Program-made: the position numbers and the translations under genes
Shown: one piece after another, positions 8,384 through 19,940 of the stretch
Numbering within the stretch: position 1 is the first letter of the stretch
Layout: every line of letters begins with the position of its first letter
NCBI GenBank assembly: GCA_958299035.1
Contig: CATQJL010000112.1
Coordinates: forward strand, 17,893,361 to 17,957,360
Source of the DNA: Cylicocyclus nassatus
Taxonomy: Eukaryota; Nematoda; Chromadorea; Rhabditida; Strongylidae
DNA: 64,000 nt
Direction: 5' to 3'
Notes under the pieces: model-generated
What the model saw: only the letters and a program-made list of their open reading frames with translations
The model's database searches: none
What the model was told of the DNA's origin: nothing

Positions 8384-11300
8384 TGCAAACGCATGCTGGG
8401 TCTTCACTTCGGGAGCAAGGGCAAAATAAAGGACTCCAAAGATGATTGGCCGTTGAAAATCGAACAACAGGGGAAAAGCTGGCAGCGGGTCCCAGGGTTT
8501 GAAAGCAAAAGTTGAGGTGGTTGCAGGGCGTAGGCAATGTGGCATAAATTTCGTGGAAATCGAGCTTTTCAGTGATTTGTATGAAGATTGTGGGGAAAAC
8601 AAAACTTTTCGTTCTAAAAACTGGCCAGCCATAGAGAGAGCCCTCCGGAGCTCAACCAGCGAGACCACAGCTTCCATGCTGGGTCTTCACTCCGGGAGCA
8701 AAGGCATTTTCTGTGGCCAAATTTCTGTCGAAATCGATTTTTTTACCGTTTTTCGTGGAAATTGTGGGGAAAACAAAACTTTTCGTTCTAAAAACTGGCC
8801 AGCCATAGAGAGAGCCCTCCGGAGCTCAACCAGCGAGACCACAGCTTCCATGCTGGGTCTTCATTCCGGGAGCAAAGGCATTTTCTGCGGACAGATTTCT
8901 GTCGAAATCGAGGTTTTTACCGTTTTTCGTGGAAATTGTGGGGGAAAACAAAAGTTTTTCGTTCTAAAAACTGGCCAGCCATAGAGAGAGCCCTCCGGAG
9001 CTCAACCAGCGAGACCACAGCTTCCATGCTGGGTCTTCATTCCGGGAGCAAAGGCATTTTCTGCGGACAGATTTCTGTCGAAATCGAGGTTTTTACCGTT
9101 TTTCGTGGAAATTGTGGGGGAAAACAAAAGTTTTTCGTTCTAAAGACTGGCCAGCCACAGAGAGAGCCCTCCGGAGCTCAACCAGCGAGACCACAGCTTC
9201 CATGCTGGGTCTTCATTCCGAGAGTAAAGGCATTTTCTGTGGCCAAATTTCTTTCGAAATCGATTTTTTTACCGTTTTTCGTGGAAATTGTGGGGAAAAC
9301 AAAACTTTTCGTTCTAAAGACTGGCCAGCCACAGAGAGAGCCCTCCGGAGCTCAACCAGCGAGACCACAGCTTCCATGCTGGGTCTTCATTCCGAGAGCA
9401 AAGGCATTTTCTGTGGCCAAATTTCTGTCGAAATCGAGGTTTTTACCGTTTTTCGTGGAAATTGTGGGGAAAACAAAACTTTTCGTTCTAAAAACTGGCC
9501 AGCCATGGAGAGAGCCCTCCGGAGCTCAACCAGCGAGACCACAGCTTCCATGCTGGGTCTTCATTCCGGGAGCAAAGGCATTTTCTGTGGACAGATTTCT
9601 GTCGAAATCGATTTTTTTACCGTTTTTCGTGGAAATTGTGGGGGAAAACAAAAGTTTTTCGTTCTAAAGACTGGCCAGCCACAGAGAGAGCCCTCCGGAG
9701 CTCAACGAGCGAGACCACAGCTTCCATGCTGGGTCTTCATTCCGAGAGTAAAGGCATTTTCTGTGGCCAAATTTCTGTCGAAATCGATTTTTTTACCGTT
9801 TTTCGTGGAAATTGTGTGGAAAACAAAACTTTTCGTTCTAAAAACTGGCCAGCCATAGAGAGAGCCCTCCGGAGCTCAACCAGCGAGAACACAGCTTCCA
9901 TGCTGGGTCTTCATTCCGAGAGTAAAGGCATTTTCTGTGGCCAAATTTCTGTCGAAATCGATTTTTTTACCGTTTTTCGTGGAAATTGTGTGGAAAACAA
10001 AACTTTTCGTTCTAAAAACTGGCCAGCCATAGAGAGAGCCCTCCGGAGCTCAACCAGCGAGACCACAGCTTCCATGCTGGGTCTTCATTCCGAGAGTAAA
10101 GGCATTTTCTGTGGCCAAATTTCTGTCGAAATCGATTTTTTTTACCGTTTTTCGTGGAAATTGTGTGGAAAACAAAACTTTTCGTTCTAAAAACTGGCCA
10201 GCCATAGAGAGAGCCCTCCGGAGCTCAACCAGCGAGAACACAGCTTCCATGCTGGGTCTTCATTCCGGGAGCAAAGGCATTTTCTGTGGCCAAATTTCTG
10301 TCGAAATCGATTTTTTTACCGTTTTTCGTGGAAATTGTGGGGAAAACAAAACTTTTCGTTCTAAAAACTGGCCAGCCATAGAGAGAGCCCTCCGGAGCTC
10401 AACCAGCGAGACCACAGCTTCCATGCTGGGTCTTCATTCCGGGAGCAAAGGCATTTTCTGCGGACAGATTTCTGTCGAAATCGAGGTTTTTACCGTTTTT
10501 CGTGGAAATTGTGGGGGAAAACAAAAGTTTTTCGTTCTAAAGACTGGCCAGCCACAGAGAGAGCCCTCCGGAGCTCAACCAGCGAGACCACAGCTTCCAT
10601 GCTGGGTCTTCATTCCGAGAGTAAAGGCATTTTCTGTGGCCAAATTTCTGTCGAAATCGATTTTTTTACCGTTTTTCGTGGAAATTGTGTGGAAAACAAA
10701 ACTTTTCGTTCTAAAAACTGGCCAGCCATAGAGAGAGCCCTCCGGAGCTCAACCAGCGAGAACACAGCTTCCATGCTGGGTCTTCATTCCGAGAGTAAAG
10801 GCATTTTCTGTGGCCAAATTTCTGTCGAAATCGATTTTTTTTACCGTTTTTCGTGGAAATTGTGGGGAAAACAAAACTTTTCGTTCTAAAAACTGGCCAG
10901 CCATAGAGAGAGCCCTCCGGAGCTCAACCAGCGAGAACACAGCTTCCATGCTGGGTCTTCATTCCCGGAGCAAAGGCATTTTCTGTGGCCAAATTTCTGT
11001 CGAAATCGATTTTTTTACCGTTTTTCGTGGAAATTGTGGGGAAAACAAAACTTTTCGTTCTAAAAACTGGCCAGCCATAGAGAGAGCCCTCCGGAGCTCA
11101 ACCAGCGAGACCACAGCTTCCATGCTGGGTCTTCATTCCGGGAGCAAAGGCATTTTCTGCGGACAGATTTCTGTCGAAATCGAGGTTTTTACCGTTTTTC
11201 GTGGAAATTGTGGGGGGAAAACAAAAGTTTTTCGTTCTAAAGACTGGCCAGCCACAGAGAGAGCCCTCCGGAGCTCAACCAGCGAGACCACAGCTTCCAT

Positions 11301-14300
11301 GCTGGGTCTTCATTCCGAGAGTAAAGGCATTTTCTGTGGCCAAATTTCTGTCGAAATCGATTTTTTTACCGTTTTTCGTGGAAATTGTGGGGAAAACAAA
11401 ACTTTTCGTTCTAAAAACTGGCCAGCCATAGAGAGAGCCCTCCGGAGCTCAACCAGCGAGACCACAGCTTCCATGCTGGGTCTTCATTCCGGGAGCAAAG
11501 GCATTTTCTGTGGACAGATTTCTGTCGAAATCGAGGTTTTTACCGTTTTTCGTGGAAATTGTGGGGAAAACAAAACTTTTCGTTCTAAAAACTGGCCAGC
11601 CATAGAGAGAGCCCTCCGGAGCTCAACCAGCGAGACCACAGCTTCCATGCTGGGTCTTCATTCCGAGAGTAAAGGCATTTTCTGTGGCCAAATTTCTGTC
11701 GAAATCGATTTTTTTACCGTTTTTCGTGGAAATTGTGTGGAAAACAAAACTTTTCGTTCTAAAAACTGGCCAGCCATAGAGAGAGCCCTCCGGAGCTCAA
11801 CCAGCGAGAACACAGCTTCCATGCTGGGTCTTCATTCCGAGAGTAAAGGCATTTTCTGTGGCCAAATTTCTGTCGAAATCGATTTTTTTACCGTTTTTCG
11901 TGGAAATTGTGGGGAAAACAAAACTTTTCGTTCTAAAAACTGGCCAGCCATAGAGAGAGCCCTCCGGAGCTCAACCAGCGAGAACACAGCTTCCATGCTG
12001 GGTCTTCATTCCCGGAGCAAAGGCATTTTCTGTGGCCAAATTTCTGTCGAAATCGATTTTTTTACCGTTTTTCGTGGAAATTGTGGGGAAAACAAAACTT
12101 TTCGTTCTAAAAACTGGCCAGCCATAGAGAGAGCCCTCCGGAGCTCAACCAGCGAGAACACAGCTTCCATGCTGGGTCTTCATTCCCGGAGCAAAGGCAT
12201 TTTCTGTGGCCAAATTTCTGTCGAAATCGATTTTTTTTACCGTTTTTCGTGGAAATTGTGGGGAAAACAAAACTTTTCGTTCTAAAAACTGGCCAGCCAT
12301 AGAGAGAGCCCTCCGGAGCTCAACCAGCGAGACCACAGCTTCCATGCTGGGTCTTCATTCCGGGAGCAAAGGCATTTTCTGCGGACAGATTTCTGTCGAA
12401 ATCGAGGTTTTTACCGTTTTTTCGTGGAAATTGTGGGGGAAAACAAAAGTTTTTCGTTCTAAAGACTGGCCAGCCACAGAGAGAGCCCTCCGGAGCTCAA
12501 CCAGCGAGACCACAGCTTCCATGCTGGGTCTTCATTCCGAGAGTAAAGGCATTTTCTGTGGCCAAATTTCTGTCGAAATCGATTTTTTTTACCGTTTTTC
12601 GTGGAAATTGTGGGGAAAACAAAACTTTTCGTTCTAAAAACTGGCCAGCCATAGAGAGAGCCCTCCGGAGCTCAACCAGCGAGACCACAGCTTCCATGCT
12701 GGGTCTTCATTCCGGGAGCAAAGGCATTTTCTGTGGACAGATTTCTGTCGAAATCGAGGTTTTTACCGTTTTTCGTGGAAATTGTGGGGAAAACAAAACT
12801 TTTCGTTCTAAAAACTGGCCAGCCATAGAGAGAGCCCTCCGGAGCTCAACCAGCGAGAACACAGCTTCCATGCTGGGTCTTCATTCCGGGAGCAAAGGCA
12901 TTTTCTGTGGCCAAATTTCTGTCGAAATCGATTTTTTTTACCGTTTTTCGTGGAAATTGTGGGGAAAACAAAACTTTTCGTTCTAAAAACTGGCCAGCCA
13001 TAGAGAGAGCCCTCCGGAGCTCAACCAGCGAGACCACAGCTTCCATGCTGGGTCTTCATTCCGAGAGTAAAGGCATTTTCTGTGGCCAAATTTCTTTCGA
13101 AATCGATTTTTTTTACCGTTTTTCGTGGAAATTGTGGGGGAAAACAAAAGTTTTTCGTTCTAAAGACTGGCCAGCCACAGAGAGAGCCCTCCGGAGCTCA
13201 ACCAGCGAGACCACAGCTTCCATGCTGGGTCTTCATTCCGAGAGTAAAGGCATTTTCTGTGGCCAAATTTCTGTCGAAATCGATTTTTTTACCGTTTTTT
13301 CGTGGAAATTGTGTGGAAAACAAAACTTTTCGTTCTAAAAACTGGCCAGCCATAGAGAGAGCCCTCCGGAGCTCAACCAGCGAGAACACAGCTTCCATGC
13401 TGGGTCTTCATTCCGAGAGTAAAGGCATTTTCTGTGGCCAAATTTCTGTCGAAATCGATTTTTTTACCGTTTTTTCGTGGAAATTGTGGGGGAAAACAAA
13501 ACTTTTCGTTCTAAAAACTGGCCAGCCATAGAGAGAGCCCTCCGGAGCTCAACCAGCGAGAACACAGCTTCCATGCTGGGTCTTCATTCCCGGAGCAAAG
13601 GCATTTTCTGTGGCCAAATTTCTGTCGAAATCGATTTTTTTTACCGTTTTTCGTGGAAATTGTGGGGAAAACAAAACTTTTCGTTCTAAAAACTGGCCAG
13701 CCATAGAGAGAGCCCTCCGGAGCTCAACCAGCGAGACCACAGCTTCCATGCTGGGTCTTCATTCCGGGAGCAAAGGCATTTTCTGCGGACAGATTTCTGT
13801 CGAAATCGAGGTTTTTTACCGTTTTTCGTGGAAATTGTGGGGGGAAAACAAAAGTTTTTCGTTCTAAAGACTGGCCAGCCACAGAGAGAGCCCTCCGGAG
13901 CTCAACCAGCGAGACCACAGCTTCCATGCTGGGTCTTCATTCCGAGAGTAAAGGCATTTTCTGTGGCCAAATTTCTGTCGAAATCGATTTTTTTACCGTT
14001 TTTCGTGGAAATTGTGGGGAAAACAAAACTTTTCGTTCTAAAAACTGGCCAGCCATAGAGAGAGCCCTCCGGAGCTCAACCAGCGAGACCACAGCTTCCA
14101 TGCTGGGTCTTCATTCCGGGAGCAAAGGCATTTTCTGTGGACAGATTTCTGTCGAAATCGAGGTTTTTACCGTTTTTCGTGGAAATTGTGGGGAAAACAA
14201 AACTTTTCGTTCTAAAAACTGGCCAGCCATAGAGAGAGCCCTCCGGAGCTCAACCAGCGAGAACACAGCTTCCATGCTGGGTCTTCATTCCGGGAGCAAA

Positions 14301-14556
14301 GGCATTTTCTGTGGCCAAATTTCTGTCGAAATCGATTTTTTTTACCGTTTTTCGTGGAAATTGTGGGGAAAACAAAACTTTTCGTTCTAAAAACTGGCCA
14401 GCCATAGAGAGAGCCCTCCGGAGCTCAACCAGCGAGACCACAGCTTCCATGCTGGGTCTTCATTCCGGGAGCAAAGGCATTTTCTGCGGACAGATTTCTG
14501 TCGAAATCGAGGTTTTTACCGTTTTTCGTGGAAATTGTGGGGGAAAACAAAAGTTT
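8384..14556. repeat. Satellite array, 174-176 bp monomer, about 34 copies
   Basis: Monomers are marked by CTGGCCAGCC at 8621, 8795, 8971, 9147 and 9321, that is steps of 174-176 bp, and continue to the assembly gap. The first unit (from about 8384) is degenerate, giving a decayed left edge. Variants combine a few linked differences: GATTTTTTT or GAGGTTTTT, AAAAC or AAAAGTTT, CATAGAG or CACAGAG, GAGACC or GAGAAC, TGTGGCCA or TGCGGACAG. These combinations recur in a higher-order pattern. Length changes lie in homopolymers. Because 174 is 58 codons and two frames lack stops, the array yields long apparent ORFs (up to 491 codons, 10810-12285) that I do not regard as genes. Confidence 0.97.
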
Positions 14557-15056
14557 NNNNNNNNNNNNNNNNNNNNNNNNNNNNNNNNNNNNNNNNNNNN
14601 NNNNNNNNNNNNNNNNNNNNNNNNNNNNNNNNNNNNNNNNNNNNNNNNNNNNNNNNNNNNNNNNNNNNNNNNNNNNNNNNNNNNNNNNNNNNNNNNNNNN
14701 NNNNNNNNNNNNNNNNNNNNNNNNNNNNNNNNNNNNNNNNNNNNNNNNNNNNNNNNNNNNNNNNNNNNNNNNNNNNNNNNNNNNNNNNNNNNNNNNNNNN
14801 NNNNNNNNNNNNNNNNNNNNNNNNNNNNNNNNNNNNNNNNNNNNNNNNNNNNNNNNNNNNNNNNNNNNNNNNNNNNNNNNNNNNNNNNNNNNNNNNNNNN
14901 NNNNNNNNNNNNNNNNNNNNNNNNNNNNNNNNNNNNNNNNNNNNNNNNNNNNNNNNNNNNNNNNNNNNNNNNNNNNNNNNNNNNNNNNNNNNNNNNNNNN
15001 NNNNNNNNNNNNNNNNNNNNNNNNNNNNNNNNNNNNNNNNNNNNNNNNNNNNNNNN
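14557..15056. other. Assembly gap, exactly 500 N
   Basis: A run of 500 Ns interrupts the satellite array, a conventional scaffold-gap length. The true array size is therefore unknown, and the order of the sequence on both sides rests on scaffolding. Confidence 1.
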
Positions 15057-15081
15057 AAGCAGTGGTATCAACGCAGAGTAC
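15057..15081 (+). other. SMART cDNA/PCR adapter sequence (artefact)
   Basis: The 25 bases after the gap match the commercial SMART primer (AAGCAGTGGTATCAACG, then CAGAGTAC). The following bases start the left arm of an inverted duplication, so this contig begins at an amplification primer. It is not native sequence. Confidence 0.95.
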
Positions 15082-16494
15082 TCAATATATTTTATGAGTA
15101 AAATTGAGAATCCGATGTTGTTAAGACTTTCTCTTATGTATTGCTGGTACATAGAAGAGTGTTCATCATAACATCTCCACATTCCGAAATGGACGAGTGT
15201 TTCCTTGCTTGGTCAACACTCGCAGCACATATGATATACGCGTGAACAACCCGCTGACGGCTGCTTTTCTTATTTAAACGTACAATTCAAACTATCAGGA
15301 TGCCATGCGATTGTGAAATGTTATCGTAAAAACAGCTTAAAGAACATCATTCATGCTCACTTTGCTCATCCATCTGCAGTGAAACATGCTGTGGTGTGAT
15401 CCATAATATGTTTGAAACTGCGTGATAGGTCTGTACAGAGGAGAAGGAGCAGGCAGAATTGCAATAAGTATCGCTAGGGCAAAATGGTTATCTAATACGC
15501 CATGTGCACAGCAAGCCATGTAAAACCCGTGACATCGTTTCAGCGCAAAAACAAGATACCTCCCTGTCTGCTCTTCATTTCATAAAGGGAGTGTTTGCTA
15601 TACGACACAACATAAGGCGAGCGAATTTGAGCGGCGATGTGATTTTAGTGGATATGCCAAGCGATAACATCAAGAAGCGGCTTGTGCGTAATAGGCTGTA
15701 CAACGGGTTTTGTTCTCACAGGAGTGCATAGTCTGTCCTTACGGTAAGGTGGTCGACTGTCAAAAAGTAGGAGAGATATATCAGCTTGAGTGTTTTGCAT
15801 GCGACACCATCTATACTGGAGAAACTACTTGGCGTAAGACTCAAAGAACATCTAGCCAACAAAAGGGCATTAGCCTTAACTAACCATTAGGAAAGCATAG
15901 ACAAGAGGTGCACGTGATAAAGACTACAAAGTTGAATGTTTAATTTTGGGTTATCGAGACCGACACTTCTGCGCGAAAACTCTCGAATCATTCTGGATTT
16001 CGCCGAGAAAACTCTGGGTTATCCTACTATGAACAACCGAAAGGAGTTTTTAATGACTAAAAGTGACTTAATAACTAAATAACTTATTCAAATATTCGGT
16101 CATTAAACGAATTTTAAAAAGCGTTTATTCGATTATTTTGTTCTTTCTTCTTAAGCCATACACGAGATTGGTAATCGATTTATTATTATTATTACCTAAT
16201 AGTTGGTTTATTTATTATTTATTTATTTATTTATTTTTGGTTTATTCGAATATTTGATTATTCGAGAATCTTTGAGAACCGTTGTTCGAATATTCGAATA
16301 TTCGACTATTGCGTTTGGCGAAATCCAGAATGATTCGAGAGTTTTCGCGCAGAAGTGTCGGTCTCGTAACCCAAAATTAAACAATCAACTTTGTAGTCTT
16401 TATCACGTGCACCTCTTGTCTATGCTCCCCTAACGGTTAGTTAAGGCTAATGCCCTTTTGTTGGCTAGATGTTTTTTGAGTCTTACGCCAAGTA

Positions 16495-17271
16495 TTAGGT
16501 TGGCACATAAGTAATGCAACTTTTTATATAACTTTTGTCTATTTAAAGGTAGCGCATTCATTCTTTGGCAGTATAAGGAATATGATGTAAGCTTCTAATG
16601 CACACATTTTTGCCGAATTCTACCACCTTATGTGAGGATTACGGTAGGTTTACGGTACTATGGGAAAAATTTTAGAATGCATCAGATTTTGCTGAAACTT
16701 AGCCTATAGGGCTTATTTGATATGCTGATCACAAAAATGAGATCCGTTTCACATGAAAAGGCCTCGTTCGTAAAGATCAAAAGATTAATTTCATTTTAGC
16801 GACAAATGATTATGATATTCGTGTTTACCGCATAGGATTACCTATAGTGCAAAGTTATAGCAAATTCTGACTTTTCGCAGCTTAGTTATTGACAAATTGC
16901 CTTCAAAACTTGACGCATTTGACTTGTTCAACTTTTCAAAGGCGCCCCACCTTAACTTGCGTTTAAATTTCATTTCTTTTTCACTGATTCCAATGTGCCA
17001 ACTTCCAGCTACATGCTGCCTATAATTGCTTTTGCTTATGTTTGAATCAGGTTTCGTGAGGCTTCATGTTTGCCAAAAAATCGTGAAACCTCGATTTTTC
17101 AGCAGTTTTCAAAAAATGCTTTAGATTTTTTGTACTAGGTTATCAAAATCAAACGGTTTGCGCAGACTTGCAGCTTACATCACGATCTACATGATGCCCA
17201 CAAAATGAGATTGTTACATAAAGTAGGAAAAAAGTTACGGGAAAAGTTGCAAAACTTATGTGCCAACCTAA
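16495..17271. mobile_element. Mariner-type MITE, 777 bp, with empty-site proof
   Basis: The ends are TTAGGTTGGCACATAAG and its reverse complement, flanked by TA (16493-16494 and 17272-17273). The other arm of the inverted duplication has the undisturbed site GAAACTACTTGGCG with a single TA at 15826-15827, which shows precise TA duplication. No transposase is encoded. A second copy in opposite orientation lies at 52691-53464. Confidence 0.92.
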
Positions 17272-17306
17272 TAGTTTCTCCAGTATAGATGGTGTCGCAT
17301 TCAAAA

Positions 17307-17321
17307 ATCAACGCAGAGTAC
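17307..17321 (+). other. Partial SMART adapter inside the right arm (artefact)
   Basis: ATCAACGCAGAGTAC, the 3' 15 bases of the SMART primer, stands where the other arm (about 15775-15800) has native sequence. The junction is therefore an amplification product. Confidence 0.85.
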
Positions 17322-18645
17322 TCCTACTTTTTGACAGTCGACCACCTTACCGTAAGGACAGACTATGCACTCCTGTGAGAACAAAACCCGTTGTACAGCC
17401 TATTACGCACAAGCCGCTTCTTGATGTTATCGCTTGGCATATCCACTAAAATCACATCGCCGCTCAAATTCGCTCGCCTTATGTTGTGTCGTATAGCAAC
17501 ACTCCCTTTATGAAATGAAGAGCAGACAGGGAGGTATCTTGTTTTTGCGCTGAACGATGTCACGGGTTTCACATGGCTTGCTGTGCACATGGCGCATTAG
17601 ATAACCATTTGCCCTGGCGATACTTATTGCAATTCTGCCTGCTCCTTCTCCTCCGCACAGACCTATCACGCAGTTTCAAACATATTATGGATCACACCAC
17701 AGCATGTTTCACTGCAGATGGATGAGCAAAGTGAGCATGAATGATGTTCTTTAAGCTGTTTTTACGATAACATTTCACAATCGCATGGCATCCTGATAGT
17801 TTGAATTGTACGTTTAAATAAGAAAAGCAGCCGTCAGCGGGTTGTTCACGCGTATATCATATGTGCTGCGAGTGTTGACCAAGCAAGGAAACACTCGTCC
17901 ATTTCGGAATGTGGAGATGTTATGATGAACACTCTTCTATGTACCAGCAATACATAAGAGAAAGTCTTAACAACATCGGATTCTCAATTTTACTCATAAA
18001 ATATATTGCGAGGGCCGGCGCAAGTCTCTATCCCATCGCGAGACCTCTTAGCTGGGCGAAGAACTATCCTGACCATCTGAAGATGCATGAGCTACTTCTT
18101 GCTCATTCCGAAAGTCTGGATATTCTCACCAAAACTATCCAAAATCTCCGATAACGGCTTTGATGCTTCGTCATTTTGTGGTATACAGCGATACCACATC
18201 AAATGACTCAGTTACGCATTCACTGTTGAAATTTGCGTTATGTAATGTTGAGAAATTGGTTAGTGTTTGATAAGTAGGACGGTACCTTGGCCAGCAGCTG
18301 ATACAATTTTGTTCAAAAAACAAGGATTTCTGTCGATTGGCCCTCTACACAACTGATGATGGGTATTATTTTCAACTGTCCAGGTGCGATCAAGCGCGTA
18401 TTATCGGCTTCAGCAAGATTGTGAGTCTTGATGAGGCTGTAAAATATGGGCAATTTGGCATTTCCAACTTCACTTCTGCACGGAAAGCCTACGCTTAGGT
18501 CAGCTATTTTTTCCAACGCTCAATCAAATCTGATTAATTCGTTTATACGTGACACAGACTTTTTTCGGTGACGCGGCGGTAAACGTCAAGTCATTCAGGT
18601 GGGGTTGTGTGATCTCGCAATCTAGTCTTGAGGTAAAATCATAAA

Positions 18646-19938
18646 TTGGGTTGTTTCAAAAGTTCTGGAGTTCATCTTCTACACGTCCCTCGACTGGTCG
18701 GTCCGCTCTTCCCCACCCTACCGGACGTCGAACCCCTTGATCCAGGAAGCTCCGGAACAGCAGGATCAAGTATGTTCCACCCCAACAACGATTGTTCACA
18801 CATCGGAACATTCAACGTGAGACGCCTGCCAAACGAAGACCAACTACATGAACTGCAAGAAGCCTTGAAGAGAACACAACTCGATATACTGGTCCTAACG
18901 AGATGGAGAGAAAAAAGAAGCTTGGCACTCGCAATTGGCAAAGAGTAAGATCACTCACGTTAAAAGAATGGATAAGTTTGTTTGGGTGCCTCATATTGTA
19001 ATAATATGAAAGGCAAATAAATCAAATCAAAAGTTCTACCCGTTTTCGAACTTTGACTTTGATTCACCGTAACTTTTCTCAGAATTAATTTTTGCATGCT
19101 GTTAACTGTATTACAATCTGCAAATCTTTGCCTATTCTGCGCACTCTTTAAGATTATTGCAGTAACAGTGGAGAAGATTTTATAGGCGAAAATCGAGGAA
19201 CATATCCTTGTAGAAACCTTCACTTGCATAAGCATAACTTGATTTGGAATATAGCTGAGTTGCACAAGCACTGCTCACAGTGTAGCACATAGTCGACTGA
19301 GTAGTACCGCTGACTTTGGATCATCTGACATCAAACTCTTTTATAAAAATTTTGTACTGAAAAATCCGAAAGGACCCACTTATTTTGCTCTTTCTGACGC
19401 GGCAAAAAATGCGATTTTTTTGAGATTTTTGATTTTGTTTGCCGTTGACAAACCAGGAAATCTTTTCGTTCTTCTAGTAGCAGTTGTTCTAGTCTTAATC
19501 TTACTATATAGAGTAAAAGTTCCGCGACTGCAATATGTTTATGATTTTTATGCGACTTGAAGGGACCATAAAGACAGGTTATGTTTGAGCTAAAAATTTG
19601 CAGGTTCAAAATTTTTTTGAAATCATATCTTGATAAGCGTTTCGTAGCACAAGTCTTCAGCAAGCATTACGTATGTTTTGACAGAAATTTTTTGTTTCGA
19701 GTGTAGATTTCACGGCGATAGAGCAAAGACAAAAATTTTCACATTTGTTTCGCTGTCTTTTCCAAGTACGCAACCACACAGCGAACAAAGATCTATGAAA
19801 ACTAAAATATGCCTGAAAAAGTAGAAGAAAAGAGCTTTTGAATTTTATAAGCATTGTTCATGAAAAATGGTTTCTTCCTCCAAAATCGGCAGTCCATAAA
19901 AATGTATCGAAAACGGGTAAAACTTTTGAAACAACCAA
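18646..19938. mobile_element. Mariner-like MITE (TTGGGTTGTTTC ends) interrupted by an RTE-derived insert
   Basis: The left end TTGGGTTGTTTCAAAAG (18646) mirrors the right end CTTTTGAAACAACCAA (to 19938). A TA follows the right end, but a clean TA is not adjacent on the left. Internal sequence has no transposase. The 360-bp retroelement described separately sits just inside the left end. Confidence 0.75.
18667..19026 (+). mobile_element. Short non-autonomous RTE-type insertion, 360 bp
   Basis: The insert is bracketed by an 11-bp direct repeat TCAAAAGTTCT (18656-18666 and 19027-19037). It encodes IGTFNVRRLPNEDQLHELQE, then TQLDILVLT, which is the start of an RTE apurinic-type endonuclease. Shortly afterwards it ends in a simple-sequence tail (AAATAAATCAAATCAA). 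The middle of the LINE is missing, so it looks like an internally deleted, trans-mobilised derivative. Confidence 0.75.
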
Positions 19939-19940
19939 TA

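Larger units (their letters stand above)
15082..18005. repeat. Inverted duplication, arms about 0.93 kb, with spacer
   Basis: The left arm, 15082 to about 16012, is repeated in reverse from about 16312 to 18005. Matching marks include GAGTAAAATTGAGAATCC with GGATTCTCAATTTTACTC and the pair at 15504-15731 and 17363-17590. The right arm is longer because a 777-bp mariner-type element sits in it. The spacer (about 16013-16311) is AT-rich with TTTA repeats and TTCGAATATTCGAATATTCG. No coding gene is evident in either arm. Confidence 0.9.

Noticed and set aside
10810..12285. 491-codon ORF in the tandem array
   Set aside because: It is a read-through of a 58-codon satellite unit; frame changes at homopolymers and absence of gene signals argue against a gene.
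8384..14556. CRISPR array
   Set aside because: Monomers are contiguous at 174-176 bp without spacers, and the genome is eukaryotic.
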